Source: Reinekea marinisedimentorum (GTDB taxonomy: Bacteria > Pseudomonadota > Gammaproteobacteria > Pseudomonadales > Natronospirillaceae). From it: a stretch of DNA of 64,000 bases. The stretch's first letter is position 1. Every line of letters begins with the position of its first letter. The stretch lies in contig NZ_SLZR01000003.1 of assembly GCF_004341165.1 (NCBI RefSeq), forward strand, positions 356,781 through 420,780. The letters run 5' to 3'. The notes under the pieces were generated by a model. It had not been told where the DNA came from. It did no database searches and saw only the letters and a program-made list of their open reading frames with translations. Below, piece after piece: positions 26,300 through 35,500 of this stretch. The position numbers were made by a program, and so were the translations under genes.

Positions 26300-26998
26300 T
26301 TATCTGTTTCCCAGCATCCACTCTGCGGCCTGCTGTGCGTGTACCTGTGTTGTATCGACCAATGGCACATCCGTCACGTCATCGCTTAAAAGCATGCCAA
26401 TTTCCGTACAGCCGAGAATGACCGCTTCGGCGCCCTGCCCGGCCAGTGCTTCGGTAATTTCAATATAGCGCTGCCGTGACGATGCCAGCGTTTTACCCAG
26501 GCACAACTCGTTGTAAATGATGGCGTGCACTTCCTGCCGTTCAGACTCACCCGGTACTAAGACCTCTAAATCAAATTTTTCGGCCAGTCTTTGCTTATAA
26601 AAATCCTGCTCCATGGTAAAGGCCGTTCCCAGCAGGCCAACGGTCGTCACACCATGCTGTTTCAGCACGGCGCCGGTGCAATCGGCAATGTGAATCAGCT
26701 CCAAGCCTGAAGCCTGTTCAACCCTATCTGCCACCTTATGCATGGTGTTGGTCGCAATTACCAGGCCCTCGGCACCGCCCAGCTTTAAACCTGCGGCGCA
26801 CTCAGCCAGATAATCACCGGCGGCCTGCCAGTCACCCTTGCGCTGCATCTGCTCAATAATGGCGAAATCAACCGAGCGCATCAAAATATCTGCCGAATGC
26901 AGCCCGCCAAGCTGCTGCTTAACGCGTTCGTTGATCAACTGATAGTAGTGGCCGCTGCTTTCCCAGCTCATACCACCCAATATTCCGAGACATTTCAT
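26300..26998 (-). CDS. ygeA: amino-acid racemase YgeA
   Basis: A 232-residue Asp/Glu-racemase-superfamily protein that aligns throughout with Escherichia coli YgeA, described as a broad-specificity racemase preferring homoserine. Shared marks are LGGMSWESSGHYY, GGLHSADIL, IATNTMHK and LGCTEIGML. As in YgeA, the first catalytic position is Thr (T83) while the second is Cys (C197), the asymmetric pair of that group. The start is the ATG at 26998; the preceding frame has no site. Operon partners: a small membrane protein upstream and a phosphatase downstream. Confidence 0.92.
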   Translation of the reverse strand: MKCLGILGGMSWESSGHYYQLINERVKQQLGGLHSADILMRSVDFAIIEQMQRKGDWQAAGDYLAECAAGLKLGGAEGLVIATNTMHKVADRVEQASGLELIHIADCTGAVLKQHGVTTVGLLGTAFTMEQDFYKQRLAEKFDLEVLVPGESERQEVHAIIYNELCLGKTLASSRQRYIEITEALAGQGAEAVILGCTEIGMLLSDDVTDVPLVDTTQVHAQQAAEWMLGNR

Positions 26999-27017
26999 CA
27001 GAGGCTCTTTTATAGCC

Positions 27018-27272
27018 TTAAGCACCCACCAGGAAGTACTTGGTGATGCCATAGGCGTACAGGATAAGAAAAATAATATTGATGTACTTTAGCTGACGCT
27101 CGGTATGCAACCAGGCGCAATAAATCCAGATTAAGCAGAACGGCACACTGATAAACATCGTGTAGGGGTACCAGTTTTGAACAATGGCGATAGTACTCAG
27201 AATACCCAGAACCAATGCCAGCCATTTCAAATGCTGCTCGTATCTGGCAAAACTCATTAAGAATGCGGTCAT
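27018..27272 (-). CDS. small membrane protein (84 aa), unknown
   Basis: An 84-residue protein with three hydrophobic stretches (about residues 15-32, 36-54 and 62-80) and few charged residues. AGGAGTGAA lies directly before the ATG at 27272, a convincing ribosome site, and the gene ends 19 bp before ygeA. I do not recognise the family. Its position at the head of the ygeA run suggests a membrane accessory role, but nothing in the sequence defines one. Confidence 0.7.
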   Translation of the reverse strand: MTAFLMSFARYEQHLKWLALVLGILSTIAIVQNWYPYTMFISVPFCLIWIYCAWLHTERQLKYINIIFLILYAYGITKYFLVGA

Positions 27273-27311
27273 TTCACTCCTGTTGTGTAAGAAAGATTAA
27301 ATAATAGCGGA

Positions 27312-27974
27312 TCAGCCGTTAATAACCGGGTAAGCAACCTCACCCCAATCTTCATCGGCAGCCTTTAACATAATTTTGATGATAACCGGCATCAGCGAAC
27401 CCAGCAGACCGGCACCGTCTTCAACCTGTTGCCGGTTCACCTTGCCTTTATAGGTAGCGCCGCCGTAGATCAGTTGGTTGCGCAGGACAAAAAGGCGATC
27501 CAGCACAATGGTGCATAAATCAGCAACCCGTTGGCGGCTCAGGGCATTCAGCGCCTGCAGTGAAGAGCGATCAAACTCGCCTTGCCAGTTGTCATCGCCG
27601 TTACGCTTGGATTGCCAGAAGGCATGGAACACATAGGGGTTCTTAATGAGCGCCTTTACATGGCCGGAGTATTCTTCCCACAAGCAGCTGTAGATTTCAC
27701 TGCCGGTATCGTGAAGTGCCAGCAGCTCAATAAAATGATGGAACTGGTCGTGATCGCTTAACGGCTGATCACCATAGCGGTCGATGGCAAAGCAGGCGTT
27801 CAGTGAGATCCACAGGGAAATAAATTCAAGATCGGCATTATCGGCCTCTTCAGCACACTTTAACCAGCTGATGGCGCGATGCAGACGGGTGGCATGATTA
27901 GGGTCGAGCTGATCCTGCCGGGCTTTGAGTTCGGCCTTGAGCGCAGAAACGGTTTCCAGAGTAAAGGAGCTCAT
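27312..27974 (-). CDS. HEPN-like protein with altered catalytic motif
   Basis: A 220-residue, mainly helical protein. Near the C-terminus RLFVLRNQLIYGGAT (residues 160-174) has the form of the HEPN motif of ApeA-like proteins, usually RN-x3-H, with a glycine pair after it. Here the last position is Tyr170 (TAC) instead of His. HEPN domains are typically RNases in defence and toxin systems; loss of the His would argue for a non-nuclease role. No nucleotidyltransferase or antitoxin-like gene is next to it. The next gene on the strand starts 39 bp downstream. Confidence 0.65.
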   Translation of the reverse strand: MSSFTLETVSALKAELKARQDQLDPNHATRLHRAISWLKCAEEADNADLEFISLWISLNACFAIDRYGDQPLSDHDQFHHFIELLALHDTGSEIYSCLWEEYSGHVKALIKNPYVFHAFWQSKRNGDDNWQGEFDRSSLQALNALSRQRVADLCTIVLDRLFVLRNQLIYGGATYKGKVNRQQVEDGAGLLGSLMPVIIKIMLKAADEDWGEVAYPVING

Positions 27975-28070
27975 TCAGGGTTCCGTAATAACCTAGGTGC
28001 ATAGAAAGTATCACATTTTGCACTGACGGAACCATGAGCGAGCCGTATTGAAATTTAATTTACGGGGCTG

Positions 28071-29483
28071 TTATACCAGCGGGCGCCACATTTTCAGCCC
28101 GGACGAAGTCGGTTTTAGCTCCGGCTTACCCTGCATTTCTGAAACCGCCTCGATGGCATCCGCAATGCGCTGAACATCGGCCTCGGTCATTGAAGGGTGA
28201 AGACTGACCCGAACCCAGCCCGGCTTGAGGTCCTGGTGTTCGTCATCGAGCTGATCGGTAATCTGGCAGGACATCGGCTGGTCAATATTCAGCAGGTGAT
28301 GACCGTAAGTGCCGGCACAGGCACAGCCACCGCGGGTTTCAACCCGGTACTGATCACTGAGAACCGCCACTGCATCGCGATAGTCCAGATTGTTAAACAG
28401 AATCGAGAAGATGCTCAACCGCTCGCGGTGGTGGCCGGACAGCACCCGTACATTCGGCATGGCATCCAGACGCTTGAATAACTGCGCGTTGAGCCAGTCT
28501 TCGCGTTCAGCAATATTTGCCGCCCCCATTTCTTCCTTCAGCTGAATAGCCAGGGCAGCCTTCAGGGTTTGCAGAATACCGGGCGTACCGCCGGCTTCAC
28601 GCTGCTCAATATCGGCAATAAAGCGGTGTTTGCCCCAGGGGTTGGTCCACACCACCGTGCCGCCGCCGGGTACATCCGGCACTCGGTTATGGTACAGCTC
28701 GCTGCTGAAAATCAGCACGCCACCAGAGCCCGGCCCACCCAAAAATTTATGCGGTGAAAAATAGATGGCATCGAGCCGTTCTTCATCATTAGGGTGCATA
28801 TCGATATCTACATAGGGCGCAGAGGCAGCAAAATCGACAAAGCACTTACCACCGTACTGGTGCATCAGCCGAGCGATTTCATGGTAAGGCGTTTTAATAC
28901 CGGTCACATTTGAGGCAGCCGTTACCGAGGCAATTTTTAATCGCTGCGGCTCATTGGCCAGATCACGTTCCAGCCAGCCCAAATCGATCTCATCCCCTTC
29001 CAGCGCAGGGATAATACGTACATCCGCCAGACTCTCCAGCCACATGGTCTGATTGCTGTGGTGCTCACGATGAGTGATGTAAATCAGCGGCCGGTTACGC
29101 AGGTGCATGCGGATTAGCGAGCGGTGCGATTCATGGCACCACCAGCCCAGAATACGGATCAACCGCGCCAAAGCACCGGTCATACCGGTACCCACATTGA
29201 TCAGTACATCGGAATCCTGCGCATTAACGTGACGCTTAATTTTTTGATTCGCCTGGTGAAGCATGGCCGTCATCTCACGACCACTGTAGCTGTCTTCGGT
29301 ATGGGTATTGGCCATCAGGCTGCCGGCCACTTCAGTGAGCCGTTTTTCAATGGGTGCATACAGGCGACCACTGGCGGTCCAGTCGGCATAGATACGGTCC
29401 GGGTGTTCTGCATCGGCAATGATGTTGCTGCGAATGCTGGACCAGAATTCTTCACTTGAATTAGAGCATGGCTGGCGGGTCAT
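28071..29483 (-). CDS. class V aminotransferase / cysteine desulfurase-like
   Basis: A 470-residue PLP enzyme of aminotransferase class V. The N-terminal IYADWTASGRLY corresponds to the substrate-entry region, NTHTEDSYSG follows, and SPHKFLGGPGSGGVLIF contains the Schiff-base lysine. Late RVETRGGCACAGTYG carries the conserved Arg and a Cys pair at the position of the catalytic loop of desulfurases. Length exceeds SufS/CsdA by about 60 residues. The divergent Lrp regulator suggests an amino-acid substrate. Cysteine desulfurase activity is possible but not established. Confidence 0.8.
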   Translation of the reverse strand: MTRQPCSNSSEEFWSSIRSNIIADAEHPDRIYADWTASGRLYAPIEKRLTEVAGSLMANTHTEDSYSGREMTAMLHQANQKIKRHVNAQDSDVLINVGTGMTGALARLIRILGWWCHESHRSLIRMHLRNRPLIYITHREHHSNQTMWLESLADVRIIPALEGDEIDLGWLERDLANEPQRLKIASVTAASNVTGIKTPYHEIARLMHQYGGKCFVDFAASAPYVDIDMHPNDEERLDAIYFSPHKFLGGPGSGGVLIFSSELYHNRVPDVPGGGTVVWTNPWGKHRFIADIEQREAGGTPGILQTLKAALAIQLKEEMGAANIAEREDWLNAQLFKRLDAMPNVRVLSGHHRERLSIFSILFNNLDYRDAVAVLSDQYRVETRGGCACAGTYGHHLLNIDQPMSCQITDQLDDEHQDLKPGWVRVSLHPSMTEADVQRIADAIEAVSEMQGKPELKPTSSGLKMWRPLV

Positions 29484-29609
29484 CAGGGGTCACTCCCGTT
29501 ATTAATTGGCGAAAATTCTATGCTTAATACCCGCCGATTATTTTTTATTATTTGCCTTATAAGCGCTACTATTTAGAAATATTTTCTAACCATACAGCTT
29601 TTTACGAAA

Positions 29610-30065
29610 ATGATTGATTCCACCGACAAAAAAATTCTCGATCTACTGCAAAGCGATGCAACCTTATCTGTGCAGCAGATTGCCGAAACCATCCACCTGA
29701 CCGTCAGCCCGTGCTGGCGGCGTATTCAGAATTTGGAAGCAAAAGGCATTATTGAAAAGCGGGTCGCCCTGCTGAACCGGGCGCAACTGGATTTAGGCAT
29801 CGATGTATTCGTGTTTGTTCGCGCCAAAGCCCACAACGAAGCCTGGCTGGAACAGTTCAGCGCTGCAGTAGATTCCCTGCCGGAAGTCTGTGAGGCCTAC
29901 CGCATGAGCGGCGAAGTGGATTACTTGTTAAGAGTGGTCGTGAAAGATATTCAGGCTTACGACCGCTTTTACAAGCGATTGGTCAACCGTGTGGAACTGG
30001 CCGATGTCAGCTCCAGCTTTGCTATGGAACGGATGAAGTACACAACAAAGCTGCCGCTGGAATAG
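29610..30065 (+). CDS. Lrp/AsnC-family regulator
   Basis: A 151-residue feast/famine regulator. The helix-turn-helix spans residues ~4-55 (LDLLQSDATLSVQQIAETIH) and the C-terminal RAM/AsnC effector domain occupies ~65-148 (VCEAYRMSGEVDYLLRVVVK). It is divergent from the class V aminotransferase across 126 bp and is probably its regulator, as Lrp-type genes often flank amino-acid enzymes they control. The ATG at 29610 begins the conserved DSTDKKIL; the ribosome site is weak. Confidence 0.92.
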   Translation: MIDSTDKKILDLLQSDATLSVQQIAETIHLTVSPCWRRIQNLEAKGIIEKRVALLNRAQLDLGIDVFVFVRAKAHNEAWLEQFSAAVDSLPEVCEAYRMSGEVDYLLRVVVKDIQAYDRFYKRLVNRVELADVSSSFAMERMKYTTKLPLE

Positions 30066-30105
30066 CATTGTTTCTAGTGGGCCATGCGTAAAGTTCGGTC
30101 ACTGG

Positions 30106-30645
30106 TTAGCCTGAACGTTTTTTACTGCTCAGCCCGGAAATAGTTTTGGCAAACCGAGCAACCTCGTTCCAATCGGTGTATTCAATGGTACTGACCCCAT
30201 CGGTACAGCCGCCGGTAATCTTCATGATAAAGCGGATCATCTGCTTATCAATAAACCGATACTTCGGGTAAGCAAGCTGGCCGGCAAACATGGCGATATG
30301 GTCCGGCACCCAGCCCGTGCGCTTGAGGAATTTTTGAACATAAGGGCTGTTGGCCGGGTCGCTTTTACCCGGTTTACGGGCTGTCAGGTTCACCGAGAAG
30401 AAAGACGAGTCGATCGATGCCAGCCAGTCCCGATTACGCTTGATCAGCTCAATCAGCTCTTTATTGTAGTGGCCATAGCGGATCGAACTGCCAATGACCA
30501 TACAGCTGACCTGATCACGCCGCGGGTAGGTTTCAAACTCCTGAAACGGAATGACATCTACCTCGCCCTGCCAGTCCCGGGCGATTGTTTCGGCTATCTT
30601 TTTGGTTTGCCCATCTACCGTTGCATAGATGATGAGTGTGAGCAT
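30106..30645 (-). CDS. hemG: protoporphyrinogen IX dehydrogenase (flavodoxin type)
   Basis: A 179-residue flavodoxin-like enzyme that oxidises protoporphyrinogen IX to protoporphyrin IX, passing electrons to quinones at the inner membrane. The FMN-binding loop is IIYATVDGQTKKIAE and the HemG-specific long insert (SVNLTARKPGKSDPANSPY and the following FLKRTGWVPDH) is present, separating it from ordinary flavodoxins. The C-terminus is basic. AGAGGTCAGC precedes the ATG at 30645. It stands alone, convergent with the Lrp gene. Confidence 0.92.
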   Translation of the reverse strand: MLTLIIYATVDGQTKKIAETIARDWQGEVDVIPFQEFETYPRRDQVSCMVIGSSIRYGHYNKELIELIKRNRDWLASIDSSFFSVNLTARKPGKSDPANSPYVQKFLKRTGWVPDHIAMFAGQLAYPKYRFIDKQMIRFIMKITGGCTDGVSTIEYTDWNEVARFAKTISGLSSKKRSG

Positions 30646-30792
30646 GCTGACCTCTACTACTTAATATTTTGGATGTATTTTAGCAGTGAACGCTGTTTCA
30701 GTTTCACTTCAATGTTGAAAAAACTGAACTTATTTATAAGAACCCCGGCGACACCTGTACAACGAAAGGTACAGCGTGACGGCCCTGCACAT

Positions 30793-31122
30793 TCAGCGCT
30801 CGCTGAAATCGTTCAGCGTCTTCACTTCATAGGCATGATAGGCCGGAGTCTCATAAGGGTGGGCATTTATCAGTGCGGTTAATACCGCCTTAATGCTATC
30901 TGGTTTACAGACCATCTCCACGCGTGCTTCCGCGACCTTCTCTAACCTGCCGGTTTCACCAATGAAAGGGGTGGCACCCGCCTTCGGTTCAAACTGCCCG
31001 GTTCCGGTAGTCACAAATGCACAGTTTCGATAATCACCAATCTCACCCGCCCCGGCAGCAGACATTGCCTCAATAACATTGTCTACAAAATCAACGGGAA
31101 CGTAAGCCACAATTGCAAACAT
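30793..31122 (-). CDS. YqfO/NIF3-insert-like protein
   Basis: A 109-residue protein corresponding to the PII/CutA-like domain that is inserted in YqfO-type NIF3 proteins, here as a stand-alone gene. Conserved features are IGDYRNCAFVTTGTGQF, the G-A-T-P-F-I-G loop and the terminal INAHPYETPAYHAYEV, whose His and Glu form a metal-binding-like patch. Some databases give relatives the misleading label RtxA. Biochemical function unknown. TGAGG lies eight bases before the start ATG. Confidence 0.82.
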   Translation of the reverse strand: MFAIVAYVPVDFVDNVIEAMSAAGAGEIGDYRNCAFVTTGTGQFEPKAGATPFIGETGRLEKVAEARVEMVCKPDSIKAVLTALINAHPYETPAYHAYEVKTLNDFSER

Positions 31123-31184
31123 GGTTAAAACCTCACCAATTTAAACTTTTTTGTTAATTTTCAGCAGCTTAGCAAGATTTTTTG

Positions 31185-31212
31185 TTGACACAAAAAGTTA
31201 AGCCGGTATTAT
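31185..31212 (+). promoter_or_regulatory. sigma-70 promoter of the tRNA-Ser gene
   Basis: A perfect -35 box TTGACA (31185-31190) and -10 box TATTAT (31207-31212) are separated by 16 bp. The discriminator right after it, GCGCCTC, is GC-rich as in growth-rate-controlled stable RNA promoters. Transcription would start near 31219, eight bases before the tRNA. Confidence 0.88.
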
Positions 31213-31226
31213 GCGCCTCACTCAAC

Positions 31227-31318
31227 GGAGAGTTGGCAGAGTCCGGCTGAATGCACCTGACTTGAAATCAGACGTACACGAAAGTGTACCGGGGGTTCGA
31301 ATCCCTCACTCTCCGCCA
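31227..31318 (+). tRNA. tRNA-Ser (anticodon TGA)
   Basis: A complete class II tRNA. The acceptor stem is GGAGAGT pairing with ACTCTCC, the anticodon stem-loop is CTGA-cttgaaa-TCAG with anticodon TGA at 31263-31265, the long variable arm (ACGTACAC-gaaa-GTGTAC) is typical for serine tRNA, the T-arm contains GGTTCGAATCC, and CCA is encoded (31316-31318). It decodes UCA and, by wobble, other UCN codons. Own promoter upstream and terminator downstream, so a monocistronic tRNA gene. Confidence 0.97.
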
Positions 31319-31334
31319 TATTCCAAATAAAAAA

Positions 31335-31361
31335 GGCCACCCCAACGGGGTGGCCTTTTTT
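31335..31361 (+). terminator. terminator of tRNA-Ser
   Basis: GGCCACCCC-aac-GGGGTGGCC (31335-31355) is a 9-bp perfect stem with a 3-base loop, preceded by A-rich sequence and followed by six T. It lies 16 bp after the CCA end. The right arm and T-run are also the start of the direct repeat that follows. Confidence 0.95.
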
Positions 31362-31629
31362 ATTTGTGGTGCGATAAGGGGTTTGTTCGTGGCTCCCGCC
31401 GGGTTCGACCCGCAGGGCCGCGACCAAAGGGAGCGCATCCCGAACGACCTTACTTCAGCACCGCCCTACTGCAGAAACCCCAACCGTGTGGCCTTTTTTA
31501 CTTGTGGTGCGATAAAGGGTTTGTTCGTGGCTCCCGCCGGGTTCGACCCGCAGGGCCGCGACCAAAGGGAGCGCATCCCGAACGACCTTAATTCAGCACT
31601 ACCCTACTTCAGCACCACCCTACTGCAGA
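31350..31629. repeat. tandem 103-bp direct repeats behind tRNA-Ser
   Basis: Bases 31350-31452 and 31488-31590 are identical over 103 bp except for two mismatches. Each copy starts inside a GTGGCCTTTTTTA terminator tail and contains CGGGT-tcg-ACCCG and a GGCTCCC/GGGAGC pair around it, so a folded structure with a T-arm-like loop is possible. Copies of TTCAGCACYRCCCTACTGCAG follow each (31455, 31608) with an extra partial unit in the second. Apparent proteins across the repeats (RRVRPAGPRPKGAHPERP) are probably not real. No integrase gene is nearby. Confidence 0.9.
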
Positions 31630-31648
31630 ACCCCTCCCCCTCTTCACC

Positions 31649-32383
31649 TCAATCACGAGCCCGCTGCACAAATGGTTTATATTTCCATCGCCGCAACGCA
31701 ACCACCAGCGTATTCCCTTTCTTGGTATGCAGTGGCAAGGCAGACTCCCTTTGCATCGTCTGGCTCATCTCTGAAGCCAGCTTATCCATGCTTTGCTGCA
31801 TTTGCTGATGGGCAGCGTCGGTTAACAGTGCATTCATCACAATGAGCTTCTCTTCATCGCCGGCAAAGCTGGTATCAAAAAACTCATGCACCACGACATC
31901 CAAAAAATACTTCTGAATTGGTCCACGAGGGTTCCAGCGAAAATTGGTGGAGATTTTCAGGCGAATCCGGTTACCCGGCAGCAGTTCGATCAGGTTCAGT
32001 TTATCGAGCCTGGCAAGCTTGCGTATGCACTGGGCTTCACTGAACTGATACTGGGAAATCAGATCCTGAAAGGTGAAGCCATTGATAACGCTGACGGCGA
32101 CGAGCAGAAGCTCGATATCTTCAGCGATTTCCTTTTCCTGCTCTACAGAAAGGTGATCGAGCATTTTCTCGTTGTTTCGGGCTGCATCAATCAGGTCTGT
32201 CCAATCCCACTTCACCATTGAACAGATCGCACTTAGACGGTCCAGCGTAAACTGGCCTTTCGCGAACATGCGCTTCACGCTGGTCTCACTCAGCTGCAGG
32301 TGCGCACCCACCTGGCTGTAGGTGATGTGATTGCGCCGCAATTCCCGTTTTAAGGTATTTACCAGCTGCTCGGTACTTGCCAT
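31649..32383 (-). CDS. XRE-type helix-turn-helix regulator
   Basis: A 244-residue regulator with an N-terminal XRE DNA-binding domain (about residues 8-62; ITYSQVGAHLQLSETSVKRM is helix 2-turn-helix 3). The C-terminal ~170 residues show a winged-helix-like stretch (ISQYQFSEAQCIRKLARLDK) and a region shared with a poorly described proteobacterial family. Start set at the ATG at 32383, which has AGGGA at correct spacing, rather than two codons earlier. Divergent from the acyltransferase/ligase gene over 147 bp, so regulation of that gene is plausible. Confidence 0.8.
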   Translation of the reverse strand: MASTEQLVNTLKRELRRNHITYSQVGAHLQLSETSVKRMFAKGQFTLDRLSAICSMVKWDWTDLIDAARNNEKMLDHLSVEQEKEIAEDIELLLVAVSVINGFTFQDLISQYQFSEAQCIRKLARLDKLNLIELLPGNRIRLKISTNFRWNPRGPIQKYFLDVVVHEFFDTSFAGDEEKLIVMNALLTDAAHQQMQQSMDKLASEMSQTMQRESALPLHTKKGNTLVVALRRWKYKPFVQRARD

Positions 32384-32530
32384 AACCATTCCCTGAATTA
32401 TTTAAACCAACGATAAAGTACCATATTTAGATACTATGAAGGACAATAAATGTAGCCTTAGCATTATAAATTGCACATAGCGATACCAGCTTAAATAATC
32501 GGCGCACATCTTCAGCATGGAATAAGCAAA

Positions 32531-35500
32531 ATGAAGCCTCTTTTAAAAACCCTGGGTGCACTGCCCTTTTTCTTATCGGTTTTTCTGAATGCCTTTGTAG
32601 ACCTGGGCCATAAGATCACCATTCAGAACACCATTTTTAAACTCTATTCTGAACAACAGCAGATTATTGCCACGGCCATTCTGAATGCGCTGATCCTGCT
32701 GCCGTTCATTATTTTATTAAGCCCGGCCGGCTACATCTCGGATCGATTCAGGCGCGTTAAGGTTATGAGGGTTTCAGCGTGGGCCGTGTTGGTGCTGTGC
32801 GGCCTAATCTGGCTCAGCTACATGAACGGCTGGTTCTGGGTTTCATTTGCCGCCACCTTTGCCCTGGCGGTGCAATCGGCTATTTATTCACCGGCAAAAC
32901 TTTCCTTTGTGAAAGAGATGTTTGGGAAAGAGCGCCTGGCAGAAGCCAACGGTGTCATGGCCTCTCTTGCAATTCTGGCCATCCTGATCAGCACGTTCGC
33001 CTTTTCAATCACCTTTGAAAGCTTCTACGGCAGCCATTTACTCAGCGAGGCTGAAATCCTCAGGGCCGTCACCCCTATTGGCATGCTGCTTACGATGACC
33101 GCAGCACTGGAATTGATTTGTATGTACAAACTGCCGCTACGCCCTGAGTTTGCTCAACCGTTGAAAACAAACAGCTTTAACTGGAAAGCCTTTCGCAAAG
33201 GCCAGTTGTTCAGCCGCGATCTGCAGCCATTGAAAGAGCAGAAATCGGTTCGTTTATCCATTATTGGCCTGGCCACTTTCTGGGGCATTGGCCAGGTGAT
33301 GCTGGCGGCCTTCCCCGCTTATTTTAAAAGCGCGACCGCGATTGATAACACCATTGTTATTCAGGGGATTCTCGCCTGTTCCGGCGTGGGTATAGCCATC
33401 GGTGCTTATCTGGCAGGCAAAATGTCTAAAAACAAGATTGAGCTGGGCATATTGCCGGCGGCAGCGCTTGGTATCGCCATTGGCCTTTTGTATCTTCCGC
33501 ATATTACCCATACCACAACGGCCGCGTTAGATTTCTTCCTGATCGGCATCTGCGGTGGCTTATTTATTGTACCGCTGAATTCTCTGATCCAATTTCAGGC
33601 GAAAAGTGGTGAACTGGGCAGAACGCTGGCGGCCAGCAACTGGGTACAGAACGTAACTATGTTCAGTTTCCTGATTGTGACGGTCAGCTTTGCGCTGCTG
33701 AAACTTTCCAGCCAGACGCTGTTAATTGCCATCGCCATTGTCGCGTCGCTGGGCTTTGCCTACACGCTTTATCAACTGCCTCAAAGTTTCTTACGGCTGA
33801 TCGTGACGGGCATTATGCGCAACCGCTACCGCGTTAATGTGCAGGGGCTGAAGCATCTGCCAGCCGAAGGCGGCGCACTGCTGCTGGGGAACCACGTCAC
33901 CTGGATCGACTGGGCCATTGTGCAAATGGCCTCACCTCGCCCGATTCGATTCGTTATGGCCCGCAATATCTATAGTTTATGGTACCTGAAGTGGTTTTTT
34001 GACCTGGCCGGCTGCATCCCTATTGAACCGGGCCCTCGCAGTCGTAAAGCGCTGGATGAAATACGCCACCTTTTAGAAGCTGGTGAAGTGGTGTGCTTGT
34101 TCCCGGAAGGTGCCTTAAGCCGCACCGGCCATCTGGGTGAGTTTAAGCGTGGCTTTGAACGCGCCTGCCAGGGCCTGAGCGACACCATTCCGGTCATCCC
34201 TTTTTATTTGCATGGCCTTTGGGGCAGTCAGTTCTCCTATTCAACTGACCTGCTGAAACAACGGCCGATTAATGGCGTTCGCCGAAAAATCGCCATTGCT
34301 TTTGGTGCCCCACTGCCCAACACCATTACCGCACCCGAGCTGAAACAGCAGATCTTCGATATGTCGATTCACTCCTGGCAGCACGATGTCAGTGACTGTG
34401 AAAATTTGGGGCGTCAATGGGTACAAACGGCTAAACAACAAAAACAGGACATGTGTTTAGCCGACAGTACCGGGGTTAAACTCAGCCCTACTCAGGCTCT
34501 TATTGCCAGCACAACGCTCAAGTTTGCGCTGAAAAAGCAGCTAAGTGGCCAAAACATCGGAGTACTGCTGCCGGCCAGTGCAGGCGGTGCTTTAACCAAC
34601 ATGGCGTTGCTTCAGGCGGGTAAAACGATCGTTAACCTGAATTACAGTGTCGGCCCGGATGCGCTGAATGCGGCAATACAGAATGCCGAAATTTCCACGG
34701 TGATTACATCAGGTAAATTCCTTAACAAATTAAAGGCCAAGGGCTTTGATATTGAATCGTCCTTATCTGCCGTAACTGTTATTGAACTTGAAACCTTTAA
34801 ACAGAGTATTTCGAGCTTTCATAAACTGCTGGCGTTTACGCTTTGCCATAGCCTGCCAGCCGAATTGCTCAAGAGAGCGATTGCCAAACCGGTACCGGCT
34901 GAAACCACCGCCTGTATTTTGTTTTCCAGCGGCAGCGAAGGCACACCTAAAGGCATTTGTCTGAGCCATAAAAATATTCAGGCGAATATTCAACAAACGC
35001 TGCAGGTACTTAACCCCGGCAAAGACGACCTTATTCTCGGCAACCTGCCCCTGTTTCACGCATTTGGCTTAACCGTCACTCAGTTTTTACCGCTGCTTCA
35101 CGGCGTACCGGTGGTCTTTGCAGCCGACCCGACCGATGCAGTCGGCAATGCAAAACTGGTTGCCCGATTCCAGGCATCGATAATGTTCGGGACATCTACG
35201 TTTTTCCGGCTCTACACCCAGAACCGCAAGGTGCACCCGCTCATGCTGAGCAGCCTTCGGTTTGCCGTCAGTGGTGCTGAAAAACTCAACGCTGCGACCC
35301 AACAGGCTTTTTTCGACAAGTTCGGCAAAACCATTTACGAAGGTTACGGCGCGACAGAAGCGACACCTGTCATCAGCGTCAACCTGCCCGACTATCTGGA
35401 TAGAAAAACCTTCAAGGTTCAGAGTGGCCAGAAAGCAGGCACCGTCGGTATGCCATTGCCAGGCACCAGCCTTCGTATTGTGAACCCGGAAACCTTTGAA

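Noticed and set aside
27312..27974. Toxin-antitoxin pair based on the HEPN-like gene
   Set aside because: Neighbours are a three-helix membrane protein and a distant aminotransferase; no MNT or other antitoxin candidate, and the catalytic His is absent.
31350..31629. CRISPR-like array
   Set aside because: Only two long units with no short regular repeats or spacers, and no cas genes in the window.
31284..31808. Frame starting within tRNA-Ser and crossing the direct repeats
   Set aside because: It begins inside the tRNA, crosses a terminator and the duplicated units, and overlaps a well-supported regulator gene on the other strand.
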